Assembly (NCBI GenBank): GCA_003574685.1
Contig: QOCQ01000003.1
Location: 186,001 to 250,000 of the forward strand
Length of the DNA: 64,000 nt
Source of the DNA: Rhodospirillaceae bacterium SYSU D60007
GTDB taxonomy: Bacteria; Pseudomonadota; Alphaproteobacteria; Reyranellales; Reyranellaceae
Direction of reading: 5' to 3'
Of the stretch, positions 28,331 through 36,306 are shown in pieces; the first letter of the stretch is position 1; every line of letters begins with the position of its first letter. The notes beneath the pieces were generated by a model. That model ran no database searches. It was not told where the DNA came from and saw only the letters and a list, made by a program, of their open reading frames with translations. The translations under genes were made by a program, and so were the position numbers.

Positions 28331-29635
28331 CTATTTGATCATGGTCTGCGGAACCAGCAGGATGATCTGCGGGAATGCCAGCAGGATGGCAACGTTGACG
28401 ATGTCGACGGCCACGAACCAGCCGCAACCACGGAAGATGTTGCCCATGCTGACGTCCTTGGCCACGCCCTTCAGGACATAGACGTTCAGACCGACCGGCG
28501 GCGTCATCAGCCCGATTTCGACCATCCGCACCACAAGGATGCCGAACACGATCGGATCGATTCCAAGTTCTTTGATGGTCGGCAGGATGATAGGCACCGT
28601 GAGCAGCACCATGCCGATGCCATCGAGAAACATGCCCAGAACGAGGTAGAGCAGCAGGATGCACACCAGGACTACCATGGGCGAGACATCCATGGTGGCG
28701 ATGCCCTTCGCGAGTGCAGCCGGTGTGCCCGTGAAGCCGAGAAAGTGAACGAAGATCAGCACGCCCGCGACAATCGCAAAGATCAGGGCAGTGGTGCGTA
28801 TCGTCTCGATCATCGAGGCGGCGAACTGGCCGAAGCCGATGCGCGGCAGCGCCATCAGCAGCGCGCCGATCGCACCCACGCCCGCAGCCTCGGTGGGGGT
28901 GGCAAGCCCGGTGTACATGCTGCCCATGACCAGCAGGATGATGGCGATCATGCCCCAGATGCCCTTGAGCGACACCAGCCTGTCCGACCAGGTGATGCCC
29001 CGGACCGGGGGCCCCAGCGAGGGATCAAGCTTGAAGCGCACCAAGAGCATGATGACGTAGGTGGCGGCCTGCAGCAGGCCCGGCAATATGCCGGCCAGCA
29101 GCAGCGCACCGATCGACTCTTCGGCAATGAAACCATAGATCACTATCAGCACCGATGGCGGAATCATGATCGCCATGGTGCCGCCGGCGGCGACACAGCC
29201 AGTCGAAACCTTGTCGTCGTAGCCGAACTTCCGCAGCTCCGGCAGCGCCACCCGGCCCATGACGGCCGCCGATGCTGTCGAGGCGCCGCATGCCGCAGCA
29301 AAACCGGCACAGCCCATGACCGTTGCTATGGCAAGCCCGCCTGGCAGATGGCCCAGCCACTGCCGTGCCGCCCAGTAGATGTCGCGCGTGATGTTGGCGT
29401 GATAGGCGAAGAAGCCCATCATGATGAACAGCGGCAGGACCAGAAGATTGTAGTTGGTGAGATGCCCAACAATCGTCTGTGCCGACAGTGATGCTGCCGG
29501 GTCGTAGCCGCGCAGGATCCAAAGTCCGAGAAAGCCACAGATCGCCGTAGCGAATGCGATCCGCACGCCGGACATCAGGAACAGCGTCAGGCCGATCAGC
29601 GAGAGAACGCCGATGCTTACCGGATCCACTGGCAT
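28331..29635 (-). CDS. TRAP transporter large permease (DctM)
   Basis: Large integral-membrane subunit of a tripartite ATP-independent periplasmic transporter: 434 residues, about 12 hydrophobic helices. Typical stretches are PLFIMMGFFAYHANI, GASTASAAVMGRVALPELRKFGYDDKVSTGCVAAGGTMAIMIPPS and GMFLDGIGMVLLTVPIILPTIKELGIDPI. It is the last gene of a dctP-dctQ-dctM order read on the minus strand, 9 bases after the small permease. Uptake is driven by an ion gradient. Substrate is not deducible. Confidence 0.93.
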   Translation of the reverse strand: MPVDPVSIGVLSLIGLTLFLMSGVRIAFATAICGFLGLWILRGYDPAASLSAQTIVGHLTNYNLLVLPLFIMMGFFAYHANITRDIYWAARQWLGHLPGGLAIATVMGCAGFAAACGASTASAAVMGRVALPELRKFGYDDKVSTGCVAAGGTMAIMIPPSVLIVIYGFIAEESIGALLLAGILPGLLQAATYVIMLLVRFKLDPSLGPPVRGITWSDRLVSLKGIWGMIAIILLVMGSMYTGLATPTEAAGVGAIGALLMALPRIGFGQFAASMIETIRTTALIFAIVAGVLIFVHFLGFTGTPAALAKGIATMDVSPMVVLVCILLLYLVLGMFLDGIGMVLLTVPIILPTIKELGIDPIVFGILVVRMVEIGLMTPPVGLNVYVLKGVAKDVSMGNIFRGCGWFVAVDIVNVAILLAFPQIILLVPQTMIK

Positions 29636-29644
29636 TCTCCCCTG

Positions 29645-30238
29645 CTACTCGACCGCATGGATGCCACCGGACTCTGGCTCGTTCGCCGGAAACCGGCGAG
29701 GGTCATACACGTGAAGCACCTGGAGAAACATGCGCAGTGAGATCAGCAGATAGCCAAGCGCGACGGCGGCGCCGCTCGGCCAGGTTTTGAAGTATGGCGG
29801 CGACATTGTGACGTCGTCGTAGAGCCAGAGCTGCCAGGTATGTCTCGCGCTGAACCAGGCGAGTACGACGCAGATGAAAATGCTGGCCAGCAGCGTCGCT
29901 ATCATCGCGTAGCGGCGCACACGGTCGGACAGCCAATCCAGCACCAGGTCCATGCCGACATGGCCATGCATGGATTGCGTATAGGACAAACCAAGAAAGA
30001 CGATGATTGGCACCAGAAGCTCGGCGCCTTCGAGATGTCCCGGGATCGGCGCATTGAAGGCATAGCGCATCAGCACTTCGGCACCGACGAACATCATGGC
30101 GAAGAATGCGACTGCGGCGGCGGCCATCGCGAGCGCGATCTCCACTCGCCGCAAGTATCGGCCGAACGGCGTCGCCACAGCCGTCGTCGCAGCCATCACG
30201 GCCACGACGACGGCGGCAAGAACCACCAATTCATGCAT
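29645..30238 (-). CDS. TRAP transporter small permease (DctQ)
   Basis: Small membrane subunit of the TRAP system, 197 residues with four or more hydrophobic segments and the DctQ-typical GAEVLMRYAFNAPIPGHLEGAELLVPIIVFLGLSYTQ stretch. It begins at ATG 30238, 16 bases after the binding-protein stop, and an adjacent in-frame extension to 30337 lacks homology. One extra N-terminal helix precedes the usual four, a variation seen in this family. Confidence 0.88.
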   Translation of the reverse strand: MHELVVLAAVVVAVMAATTAVATPFGRYLRRVEIALAMAAAAVAFFAMMFVGAEVLMRYAFNAPIPGHLEGAELLVPIIVFLGLSYTQSMHGHVGMDLVLDWLSDRVRRYAMIATLLASIFICVVLAWFSARHTWQLWLYDDVTMSPPYFKTWPSGAAVALGYLLISLRMFLQVLHVYDPRRFPANEPESGGIHAVE

Positions 30239-30254
30239 GCGCAGCCGCCGCCAG

Positions 30255-31283
30255 CTACTTCTTCGTTGCGGTTTTACTCTTGGCGACCTCTGCCTGGACG
30301 AACTCGAGGATCTTCGTACCCGGGCGCCCCGCAGCATCCTGTTCCTTCGCCCAGGCCTGCCAGATCGGCTCTGAAGCCTTCATCAGCTTGTCACGCTCTG
30401 CCTCCGGGAATGGCGTGATCTCGAGCTTCTCCCGGAAGATCGGGATCCACTTGTCGTCTTCCTTCTGGTAGGCCTTGATGAGCGCATCAAGGGCGAGCGC
30501 CTGTGCATGTGGCAGTTTGGCCTTGAGATCGTCCGGCAGCTTGCTCCAGACATCGAGACTTACCCCGTACCAACACATGAAGCCGCTCATAGCCATGCCG
30601 TCGGTGACGTACTTTGCGACTTCGTAGAGCTTGTAGGCACCAAAGCTGTAGCTGTAGGGAAAGCCGAAGCTGTCAATCGTGCCGCGTTCGAGGGCCTGGT
30701 AGCTCTCCGGCGCCGTCACCATTGTCGGGACCGCCCCGAACGTCTGCAGCGCCTTGGCGTTCAGCCCGCTGATGCGCATCTTCACGCCCTTGAGGTCCGC
30801 GACCGATGCGATCCGCTTGTTGCCCATGAACTCATAGGCCGGCAACACGATCGGACTGAAGTACTTGATGTTCCAGCGCTTGGCCATTTCCTCGATGATT
30901 GCCGGGTGCGCCTGCACGGCCTCGTTCACCTTTGCGTTCGCCTCCAGGCCACGCGGCGCAAGGAATGGCAGCTCCATGACCGTCATCAACGGAAACTTGT
31001 TGGGGTAGTAGCCGGCACACAGCAGCCCGCCCTCGTAGCCGCCGGACTTGATCGCTTCGGGGGCCTGCCGCTCCGGGCCGAGCGCCGCGCCATAGGCGAT
31101 CTTGATTTCGAACTTGCCGCCTGACTCTTTCTTGTAGAACTCCGCCATGGCTTCGATGCCGGCGGTGACCGCACGGGGCGGACCGAAGATATTGAAGTTC
31201 CAGACCGTGGTCTGGGCAATCGCAGGCGCCGTGCACAGCGCAACGGCGAAGAAGCCCGCGACGAACGTCGAGCCTCGCCTCAT
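30255..31283 (-). CDS. TRAP transporter substrate-binding protein (DctP)
   Basis: Periplasmic binding protein of 342 residues with signal peptide MRRGSTFVAGFFAVALCTAPAIAQ. The mature protein has DctP-family features: GGYEGGLLCAGYYPNKFPLMTVMELPF, the conserved LKGVKMRISGLNAKALQTFGAVPTMV with its arginine for a carboxylate ligand, and ALERGTIDSFGF. It is first in the TRAP operon. A lysine-rich C-terminus ends the protein. The ligand is probably an organic acid, not further resolved. Confidence 0.92.
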   Translation of the reverse strand: MRRGSTFVAGFFAVALCTAPAIAQTTVWNFNIFGPPRAVTAGIEAMAEFYKKESGGKFEIKIAYGAALGPERQAPEAIKSGGYEGGLLCAGYYPNKFPLMTVMELPFLAPRGLEANAKVNEAVQAHPAIIEEMAKRWNIKYFSPIVLPAYEFMGNKRIASVADLKGVKMRISGLNAKALQTFGAVPTMVTAPESYQALERGTIDSFGFPYSYSFGAYKLYEVAKYVTDGMAMSGFMCWYGVSLDVWSKLPDDLKAKLPHAQALALDALIKAYQKEDDKWIPIFREKLEITPFPEAERDKLMKASEPIWQAWAKEQDAAGRPGTKILEFVQAEVAKSKTATKK

Positions 31284-31384
31284 GACATCCTCCCAAGTTC
31301 GCGCCGTTTTTGTTGTGTGGCACGTTTAATCAGGCAGCATGCACGACTTCCCGTCGGGGCTCAAGGGAGGTTCACTGCCGTCAA

Positions 31385-32131
31385 TCAGTTCACGCCGACT
31401 GCGCGACTCATTGTGGGGCCGATTTCATCGTGAATGACCAGGTCGGCGTCGCTGTCCTGGTCGGTCGGTTCCCGATTGATGATGACCAGCCGTGCACCAT
31501 TGCGCCTGGCCATGATGGGAAAGGCCGCCGCGGGGTAGACGACCAGCGAGCTGCCCAGCACGATGAACAGGTCACAGCCGAGCGTTTCCTCCTGCGCCCG
31601 CTCCATGGCGATCTCCGGCATCGCCTGGCCAAACGAGATCGTTGCGGTCTTGATAATGCCGGCGCACTTCGTGCACTCCGGCAACGTCTCGTCCTTCTCG
31701 AATATGCCGCGTACCCACTCCAGCTCATGACGCTCGCCGCAGTCGAGGCAGGCAGCGTAAGTCGAGTTGCCGTGCAGCTCGATGATTCTGTCATCGGGAA
31801 CGCCTGAAGCCTGGTGCAAGCCGTCGACGTTCTGCGTCACAATGGCGGTCATCTTGCCCTGCTCCACCAGCCGCGCCAGCGCGCGGTGGCCGGCATTCGG
31901 CGTCGCCCGCCTCATGACAGCATCGGTAGCGAACTTGCGCCGCCAGGATTCCCGACGGGCTTCGGCCGACGCGAGGAAATCGCTGAAGTCGATGGGCTGA
32001 TAGCGCGTCCAGATGCCGCCGGGTGAACGAAAATCGGGAATACCCGACTCGGTCGAAATGCCCGCCCCGGTGAAGCCGACAATCCGGGTCGCCTCGGCGA
32101 TGATCCGCCGCAGTTCGTCGGCTGCCGTCAT
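31385..32131 (-). CDS. cobB: Sir2-family NAD-dependent protein deacylase (CobB-like)
   Basis: Sirtuin of 248 residues removing acyl groups from lysine side chains with NAD. Signatures are GAGISTESGIPDFRSPGG, TQNVDGLHQ, the catalytic His in ELHGN, and two zinc CxxC pairs (CLDC, CTKC). The start at 32131 has GGAGG; the frame is open to 32224, inside livF. It lies 28 bases behind livF, so it is probably the last gene of the livG-acs-livHMKF operon. That suggests control of the operon's acyl-CoA synthetase by deacylation, an inference. Confidence 0.9.
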   Translation of the reverse strand: MTAADELRRIIAEATRIVGFTGAGISTESGIPDFRSPGGIWTRYQPIDFSDFLASAEARRESWRRKFATDAVMRRATPNAGHRALARLVEQGKMTAIVTQNVDGLHQASGVPDDRIIELHGNSTYAACLDCGERHELEWVRGIFEKDETLPECTKCAGIIKTATISFGQAMPEIAMERAQEETLGCDLFIVLGSSLVVYPAAAFPIMARRNGARLVIINREPTDQDSDADLVIHDEIGPTMSRAVGVN

Positions 32132-32159
32132 GGATGCCTCCTGTACCGGTTGACCGGCG

Positions 32160-32954
32160 TCAGGATAGCCAACGCTTGCGGCGCTTGTAATGCTTGACGT
32201 CGCGGTAGGACTTGCGGGAGCCAACTTCGTTCAGCCCAAGGTAGAACTCCTTGATATCAGAGTTCTCGCGCAGCTTCCCTGCTGGTCCCTCCAGCACAAT
32301 GCGGCCGTTCTCCATCACATAGCCGTGCTCGGCCACACCAAGGGCCATGGTGGCATTCTGCTCCACCAGCAGGACTGTCAGCTTCTCCTGATTTACCAGC
32401 CGGCTGACGATCTCGAAGATCTCTTCCACCAGCATTGGCGCCAGGCCCAGCGAAGGCTCGTCCAGCAGCATCACCCGCGGCCGGCTCATCAGGGCCCGTC
32501 CGATTGCCAGCATCTGCTGCTCCCCGCCCGAGAGGTAGCCGGCCTCCTGGTGGCACCGCTCCCGCAGGCGCGGGAAGTAGCTGTAGACCAGGTCGATGTT
32601 CTCCCTGACCTTGCGCAACTCGCGTTCGATGTGGGCGCCGGCAATGAGGTTTTCCTCTGTCGTCAGGTGCTCAAAGACGCGGCGGCCTTCGAACACCTGA
32701 ACGATACCCAGTCGAGTAATATCGGACGCGCGTTTGCCGTCGATCCGCTGCCCATCGAACTCGATGTGGCCCTTCGTGACTTCGCCGCGCTCGCTGTAGA
32801 GAACACCGGAGATCGCCTTCAGGGTTGTGCTCTTGCCGGCGCCGTTGGCACCCAGCACCGTGGTGATCGAGCCTTCCTTCGCCTGCAGGGAGACGCCCTT
32901 CAGGACAAGGATCACGCCGTCGTAGACGACCTCGATGTTGTTCAATGTCAGCAT
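32160..32954 (-). CDS. livF: branched-chain amino acid-type ABC transporter ATPase LivF
   Basis: ATP-binding protein of 264 residues. Walker A is GANGAGKSTTLKAISG, the signature is LSGGEQQMLAIGRALMSRPRV, and Walker B is MLLDEPSLGLAP. The C-terminus carries a basic tail (KSYRDVKHYKRRKRW). It is separated from the livK gene by a 63-base gap holding a perfect 13-base palindrome. It is part of a full Liv-type system (livG, H, M, K, F) on the minus strand. Confidence 0.92.
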   Translation of the reverse strand: MLTLNNIEVVYDGVILVLKGVSLQAKEGSITTVLGANGAGKSTTLKAISGVLYSERGEVTKGHIEFDGQRIDGKRASDITRLGIVQVFEGRRVFEHLTTEENLIAGAHIERELRKVRENIDLVYSYFPRLRERCHQEAGYLSGGEQQMLAIGRALMSRPRVMLLDEPSLGLAPMLVEEIFEIVSRLVNQEKLTVLLVEQNATMALGVAEHGYVMENGRIVLEGPAGKLRENSDIKEFYLGLNEVGSRKSYRDVKHYKRRKRWLS

Positions 32955-32973
32955 CGTCGTTATCCGGCCACGT

Positions 32974-33004
32974 CCCTTCTCCCCGCGGGAAGCGGGGAGA
33001 AGGG
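32974..33004 (-). repeat. perfect 13-base-pair palindromic stem-loop between livK and livF
   Basis: CCCTTCTCCCCGC (32974-32986) and GCGGGGAGAAGGG (32992-33004) are exact complements around a 5-base loop. There is no T-run on either strand. It lies 13 bases after the livK stop and before livF in the same operon, as REP-type elements do. The CCCTTCTCCCCGC word is of a kind that recurs in proteobacterial intergenic repeats. It may protect the upstream binding-protein mRNA. Confidence 0.75.
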
Positions 33005-33017
33005 ATCGGCACCGGCC

Positions 33018-34274
33018 TCAGCTCTTTTTGGCGTCGGCTTCGATGTGTTTCTTCAGCACCTCCGGATAAGCGCGGAACCAGTCGCTCTGCTTTGTAAGCT
33101 TGCCACCCTTGACGGTGAAGACCTGGACCCAGCCGCCGCCCTCATGGTCGGCAGGCGTGATCTCCAGCGGCGGCATCAGCCCGCCAAGTGTCACACCCTT
33201 GATCTTCTCAAAGCCTTTCTTCACGTCCTCGCCGGTGATGGTGCCATTGCCACCTTTGGCTTTCAGCGCGTTGCGGATTGCCTCGACATGGACCGCGCCA
33301 ATAAGGATGCCGCGGTTGTAGTAGACCGTCGACTGCATCACCTCGGGTGGCTGCTTGCCCTGCTTCTTGTACATCGCGATGATGTCCTTGTGGACTTGGT
33401 AATCCGTGCCGACACCCGCGAATTGCAGGGTGTTGTAGCCCTCGGCCACCTTGGCGCCGCCGGCTGCCTCAAGATCAGCCTCGGCCGAACCCCATACCAA
33501 CGCCACCACCTTGCGCAGCGGATAGCCGACGCGCTTGAATTCCTTGATCGACACCGACGGCGAGCGGCCGAACAGGTGCGTGATCACGAAGTCGGCGCGG
33601 AAGCGCTGGGCGATGTCGAGCACCTGGGCACCCATCTCGACACCGGGGGCCGGCACCGCAAAGGTCCTGAGTTCGAAGCCCTCGATCTTGGCGAGGTCCT
33701 CGAGGATAGGCAGCGGCTCCTTGCCTGCGGGGTTGTCATAGAACAGATAGGCGACCTTCTTGCCTTTGAGGTTGCCGCCAAGCTGATCCTTGGTGAACTT
33801 CACGGCTGCCGCGCCCTGCGACCAGTAGGTTGCGGCAATCGGGAATATGTAGGGATACCGCTTGCCGTCGGCGGCTGCAGCGGTGCCGAAGCCAGGTGAG
33901 GTTCCCGGGATCTTGTCCTCGGTCAGCTTGGCGGTAAGCGCCTGCGTGTGCGGCGTGCCGTAGAGTGCGATGCTGACCGCACCCTCCTTCTTGTGGCGCT
34001 CATAGGACTCGACGCCCTGCGGCACCTTGTACTCGTGGTCGATCTCTATCGCCCTGATCTTGTGGCCCTCGACGCCGCCCTGGGAATTGATCAGCGCGAT
34101 GTAGTCATGCAGGCCCGGACAGAGGACGACGCCCACCGTCTGGGTCGCGCCGGTGCGATCGCACTGTACGCCGACCACGATCTCCTTCTGCTGCGCCAGC
34201 GCCGATCCGGCGGCGCAGAATGCCGCCGTGGCTGCGGCCACCAGGACACCCCTTCTTGCTCTGAGTACCGTCAT
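33018..34274 (-). CDS. livK: Liv-type ABC transporter substrate-binding protein
   Basis: Periplasmic binding protein of 418 residues (Peripla_BP_6 class). The signal peptide is MTVLRARRGVLVAAATAAFCAAGSALAQ. The mature part begins KEIVVGVQCDRTGATQTVG and has the GTPHTQALTAKLTEDKIPG and VGYPLRKVVALVWGSAEADLEAAGG segments. The start at 34274 has a strong GGGAGGG site. Found with an acyl-CoA synthetase in the operon, its ligand may be a carboxylic acid (aromatic or branched) rather than an amino acid. Confidence 0.9.
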   Translation of the reverse strand: MTVLRARRGVLVAAATAAFCAAGSALAQQKEIVVGVQCDRTGATQTVGVVLCPGLHDYIALINSQGGVEGHKIRAIEIDHEYKVPQGVESYERHKKEGAVSIALYGTPHTQALTAKLTEDKIPGTSPGFGTAAAADGKRYPYIFPIAATYWSQGAAAVKFTKDQLGGNLKGKKVAYLFYDNPAGKEPLPILEDLAKIEGFELRTFAVPAPGVEMGAQVLDIAQRFRADFVITHLFGRSPSVSIKEFKRVGYPLRKVVALVWGSAEADLEAAGGAKVAEGYNTLQFAGVGTDYQVHKDIIAMYKKQGKQPPEVMQSTVYYNRGILIGAVHVEAIRNALKAKGGNGTITGEDVKKGFEKIKGVTLGGLMPPLEITPADHEGGGWVQVFTVKGGKLTKQSDWFRAYPEVLKKHIEADAKKS

Positions 34275-34299
34275 TGAACCCTCCCTGGGTTGGGTACGC

Positions 34300-35388
34300 C
34301 TAATACGAGAATGGCCAGACCCTGAAATAGCTGCGGACATTGCGCCACAGCCGGTTGAGCCCTTCCGGCTCAAGCACAAGAAACACTATAATCAGCAGGC
34401 CGAACGCGCTCAGCCGCACTGCCGGTATGATGTTGTTCAGCTCCGCCGTCGTGAACAGCAGGGTGCCGAACGACTCCATGAAGAGGCGGATGACGATGGG
34501 CAGTAGCGTAACGAAGATCGCCCCGAAGATCGAGCCCAGCACCGACCCCAGCCCGCCAATGATGATCATGGCGAGGTAGTCGATCGAGGTCGTGATCAGG
34601 AAGTTCTCGTAATTCGCGATGCCGAGATAGTAGGTGTACAGCACGCCCGTCACGCCGGCGTAGAACGAGGAGATGGCAAAGGCGATCAGCTTGTACCGGA
34701 AGATATCGATGCCGATGATTTCGGCGGCGATATCCTGGTCGCGGATGGCGATGAACGCCCGCCCTATCCGGCTGCGAACGATGTTGAGCGTGGCGATGAT
34801 GGCTATCACCGCAAAGAACAGCAGGAAATAGTAGAGCTCTCGCTGGGTCCGGAGCTCCATGCCGAAAATCGTCGGGCGCGGCACCTCGATCGAGGCCTGC
34901 GATCCGCCCGAAATCCACGGCACATGATTGATGATCCATTCGATGATGAGCTGCGCTGCCAGGGTCGCGATGGCGAGATACAATCCCTTGATGCGCAGCG
35001 ACGGGATGCCTACAACCACGCCGATGGCTGCCGCCATGATGCCGCCCGCCGGCAACGTCACCCAGAACGGCAGATCCAGTTTCACGGCCAGGTTGGCAGC
35101 GGTATAGGCGCCGACCGACATGAAGGCGGCGTGGCCGATCGAGATCTGACCGGTATAGCCGACCAGGATGTTCAGCCCGAGGGCGCCGACCACCGCGATC
35201 ATGATGATGTTGACGATCGAGATGTAATACTCTGCGGCGATACCGCCGGTGAGCCCCGTGACCAGCGGTGGCATCACCAGGAATACGGCCACCAGCACGC
35301 CCACCGTCCAGCGCGCGATCGGCAGCGGATACAGGGCCATGTCGGCCATGTAGGTCGTCTTGAAGTATCCCGACTCGCGATGGAACAT
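34300..35388 (-). CDS. livM: Liv-type ABC transporter permease LivM
   Basis: Integral-membrane permease of 362 residues with about ten hydrophobic segments. The family core is LGLNILVGYTGQISIGHAAFMSVGAYTAA, followed by RSRIGRAFIAIRDQDIAAEIIGIDIFRYKL, the cytoplasmic coupling loop. The start at 35388 has GGAGG and lies 23 bases after livH; the frame runs further upstream inside livH. It is the second permease of the operon. Confidence 0.92.
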   Translation of the reverse strand: MFHRESGYFKTTYMADMALYPLPIARWTVGVLVAVFLVMPPLVTGLTGGIAAEYYISIVNIIMIAVVGALGLNILVGYTGQISIGHAAFMSVGAYTAANLAVKLDLPFWVTLPAGGIMAAAIGVVVGIPSLRIKGLYLAIATLAAQLIIEWIINHVPWISGGSQASIEVPRPTIFGMELRTQRELYYFLLFFAVIAIIATLNIVRSRIGRAFIAIRDQDIAAEIIGIDIFRYKLIAFAISSFYAGVTGVLYTYYLGIANYENFLITTSIDYLAMIIIGGLGSVLGSIFGAIFVTLLPIVIRLFMESFGTLLFTTAELNNIIPAVRLSAFGLLIIVFLVLEPEGLNRLWRNVRSYFRVWPFSY

Positions 35389-35411
35389 CTGCCTCCTGCT
35401 CCCGCTGCCGC

Positions 35412-36296
35412 CTAGACGCGTTCGATCTTCCGCTTGCCGAAGATGCCGTAGGGCCGGACCATCAGGGCGATGATCATGAGCACGTACGGCGCGAAGTCCT
35501 TGGTGCCACCGCCCACCAGCGGATCCAGATAGCCTGCCGCCAGATTTTCGACGATACCGACGATCAGCCCGCCAACCACGGCGCCAATCACCGAGTCGAG
35601 CCCGCCCAGGATGACGACAGGGAAGACCTTGAGGCCAACGAGCGATACGTGCACATCGACGCCCAGCATCGAACCCCAGACGATGCCGCCCAGCGCCGAC
35701 ACGATGCCGGCCATGGCCCATGCGAGTGCAAAGTAGCGCTCGACGTTGATGCCCATGGCCGATGCGACCTGCTGGTTGTCGGCGACTGCTCGCATGGCGA
35801 TGCCCATGCGGCTCTTCAGGAAGAACCAGCTAAAGGCTGCGAGGAACAGGATCGACACCACCGCGCCGGTGACCTGCACCGGCTGCAGGATGAACGGACC
35901 GAGGAAAATCGGTTCGTCGCCCACTGGCAGCGAGAACGACTTGGTCTCCACGCCAAAAATGAACGGCCCGGCACCGCGCAGGATCGCGGCGAGCCCGATC
36001 GTCGCCATGATCACCGCGACGATCGGGCGACCCAGAAGCGGTCGCAGAACGATACGCTCCAGCCCGAAGCTAAACGCGATCATGCCGGCCAGCGCGACGA
36101 TTACGGCCACCCAGAACGGAAGCTCGGCCATGACAATGACCGCGGCCGAGATCAGGGCGGCCAGCATGACGAACTCACCCTGTGCAAAATTGATGGCGTC
36201 GGTCGCCTTGTAGACCAGCACGAAGCCAAGTGCGATCAGCGAGTACATCAGGCCGATCAGCACGCCGTTGCCGATCAGCAGCAGGGCAAACTCCAT
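35412..36296 (-). CDS. livH: Liv-type ABC transporter permease LivH
   Basis: Integral-membrane permease of 294 residues with about eight hydrophobic segments. The family N-terminus is GNGVLIGLMYSLIALGFVLVYKATDAINFAQGEFVMLAA, and the coupling loop is KSRMGIAMRAVADNQQVASAMGINVERYFALAW. It starts 10 bases after the acyl-CoA synthetase stop and pairs with LivM. It is part of the 39065-31385 minus-strand operon. Confidence 0.93.
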   Translation of the reverse strand: MEFALLLIGNGVLIGLMYSLIALGFVLVYKATDAINFAQGEFVMLAALISAAVIVMAELPFWVAVIVALAGMIAFSFGLERIVLRPLLGRPIVAVIMATIGLAAILRGAGPFIFGVETKSFSLPVGDEPIFLGPFILQPVQVTGAVVSILFLAAFSWFFLKSRMGIAMRAVADNQQVASAMGINVERYFALAWAMAGIVSALGGIVWGSMLGVDVHVSLVGLKVFPVVILGGLDSVIGAVVGGLIVGIVENLAAGYLDPLVGGGTKDFAPYVLMIIALMVRPYGIFGKRKIERV

Positions 36297-36306
36297 CGGC
36301 CGCTCC

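Noticed and set aside
32190-33899. 569-codon plus-strand open frame across livF and livK
   Set aside because: Antisense to two well-supported genes and spans their intercistronic palindrome; no recognisable protein.
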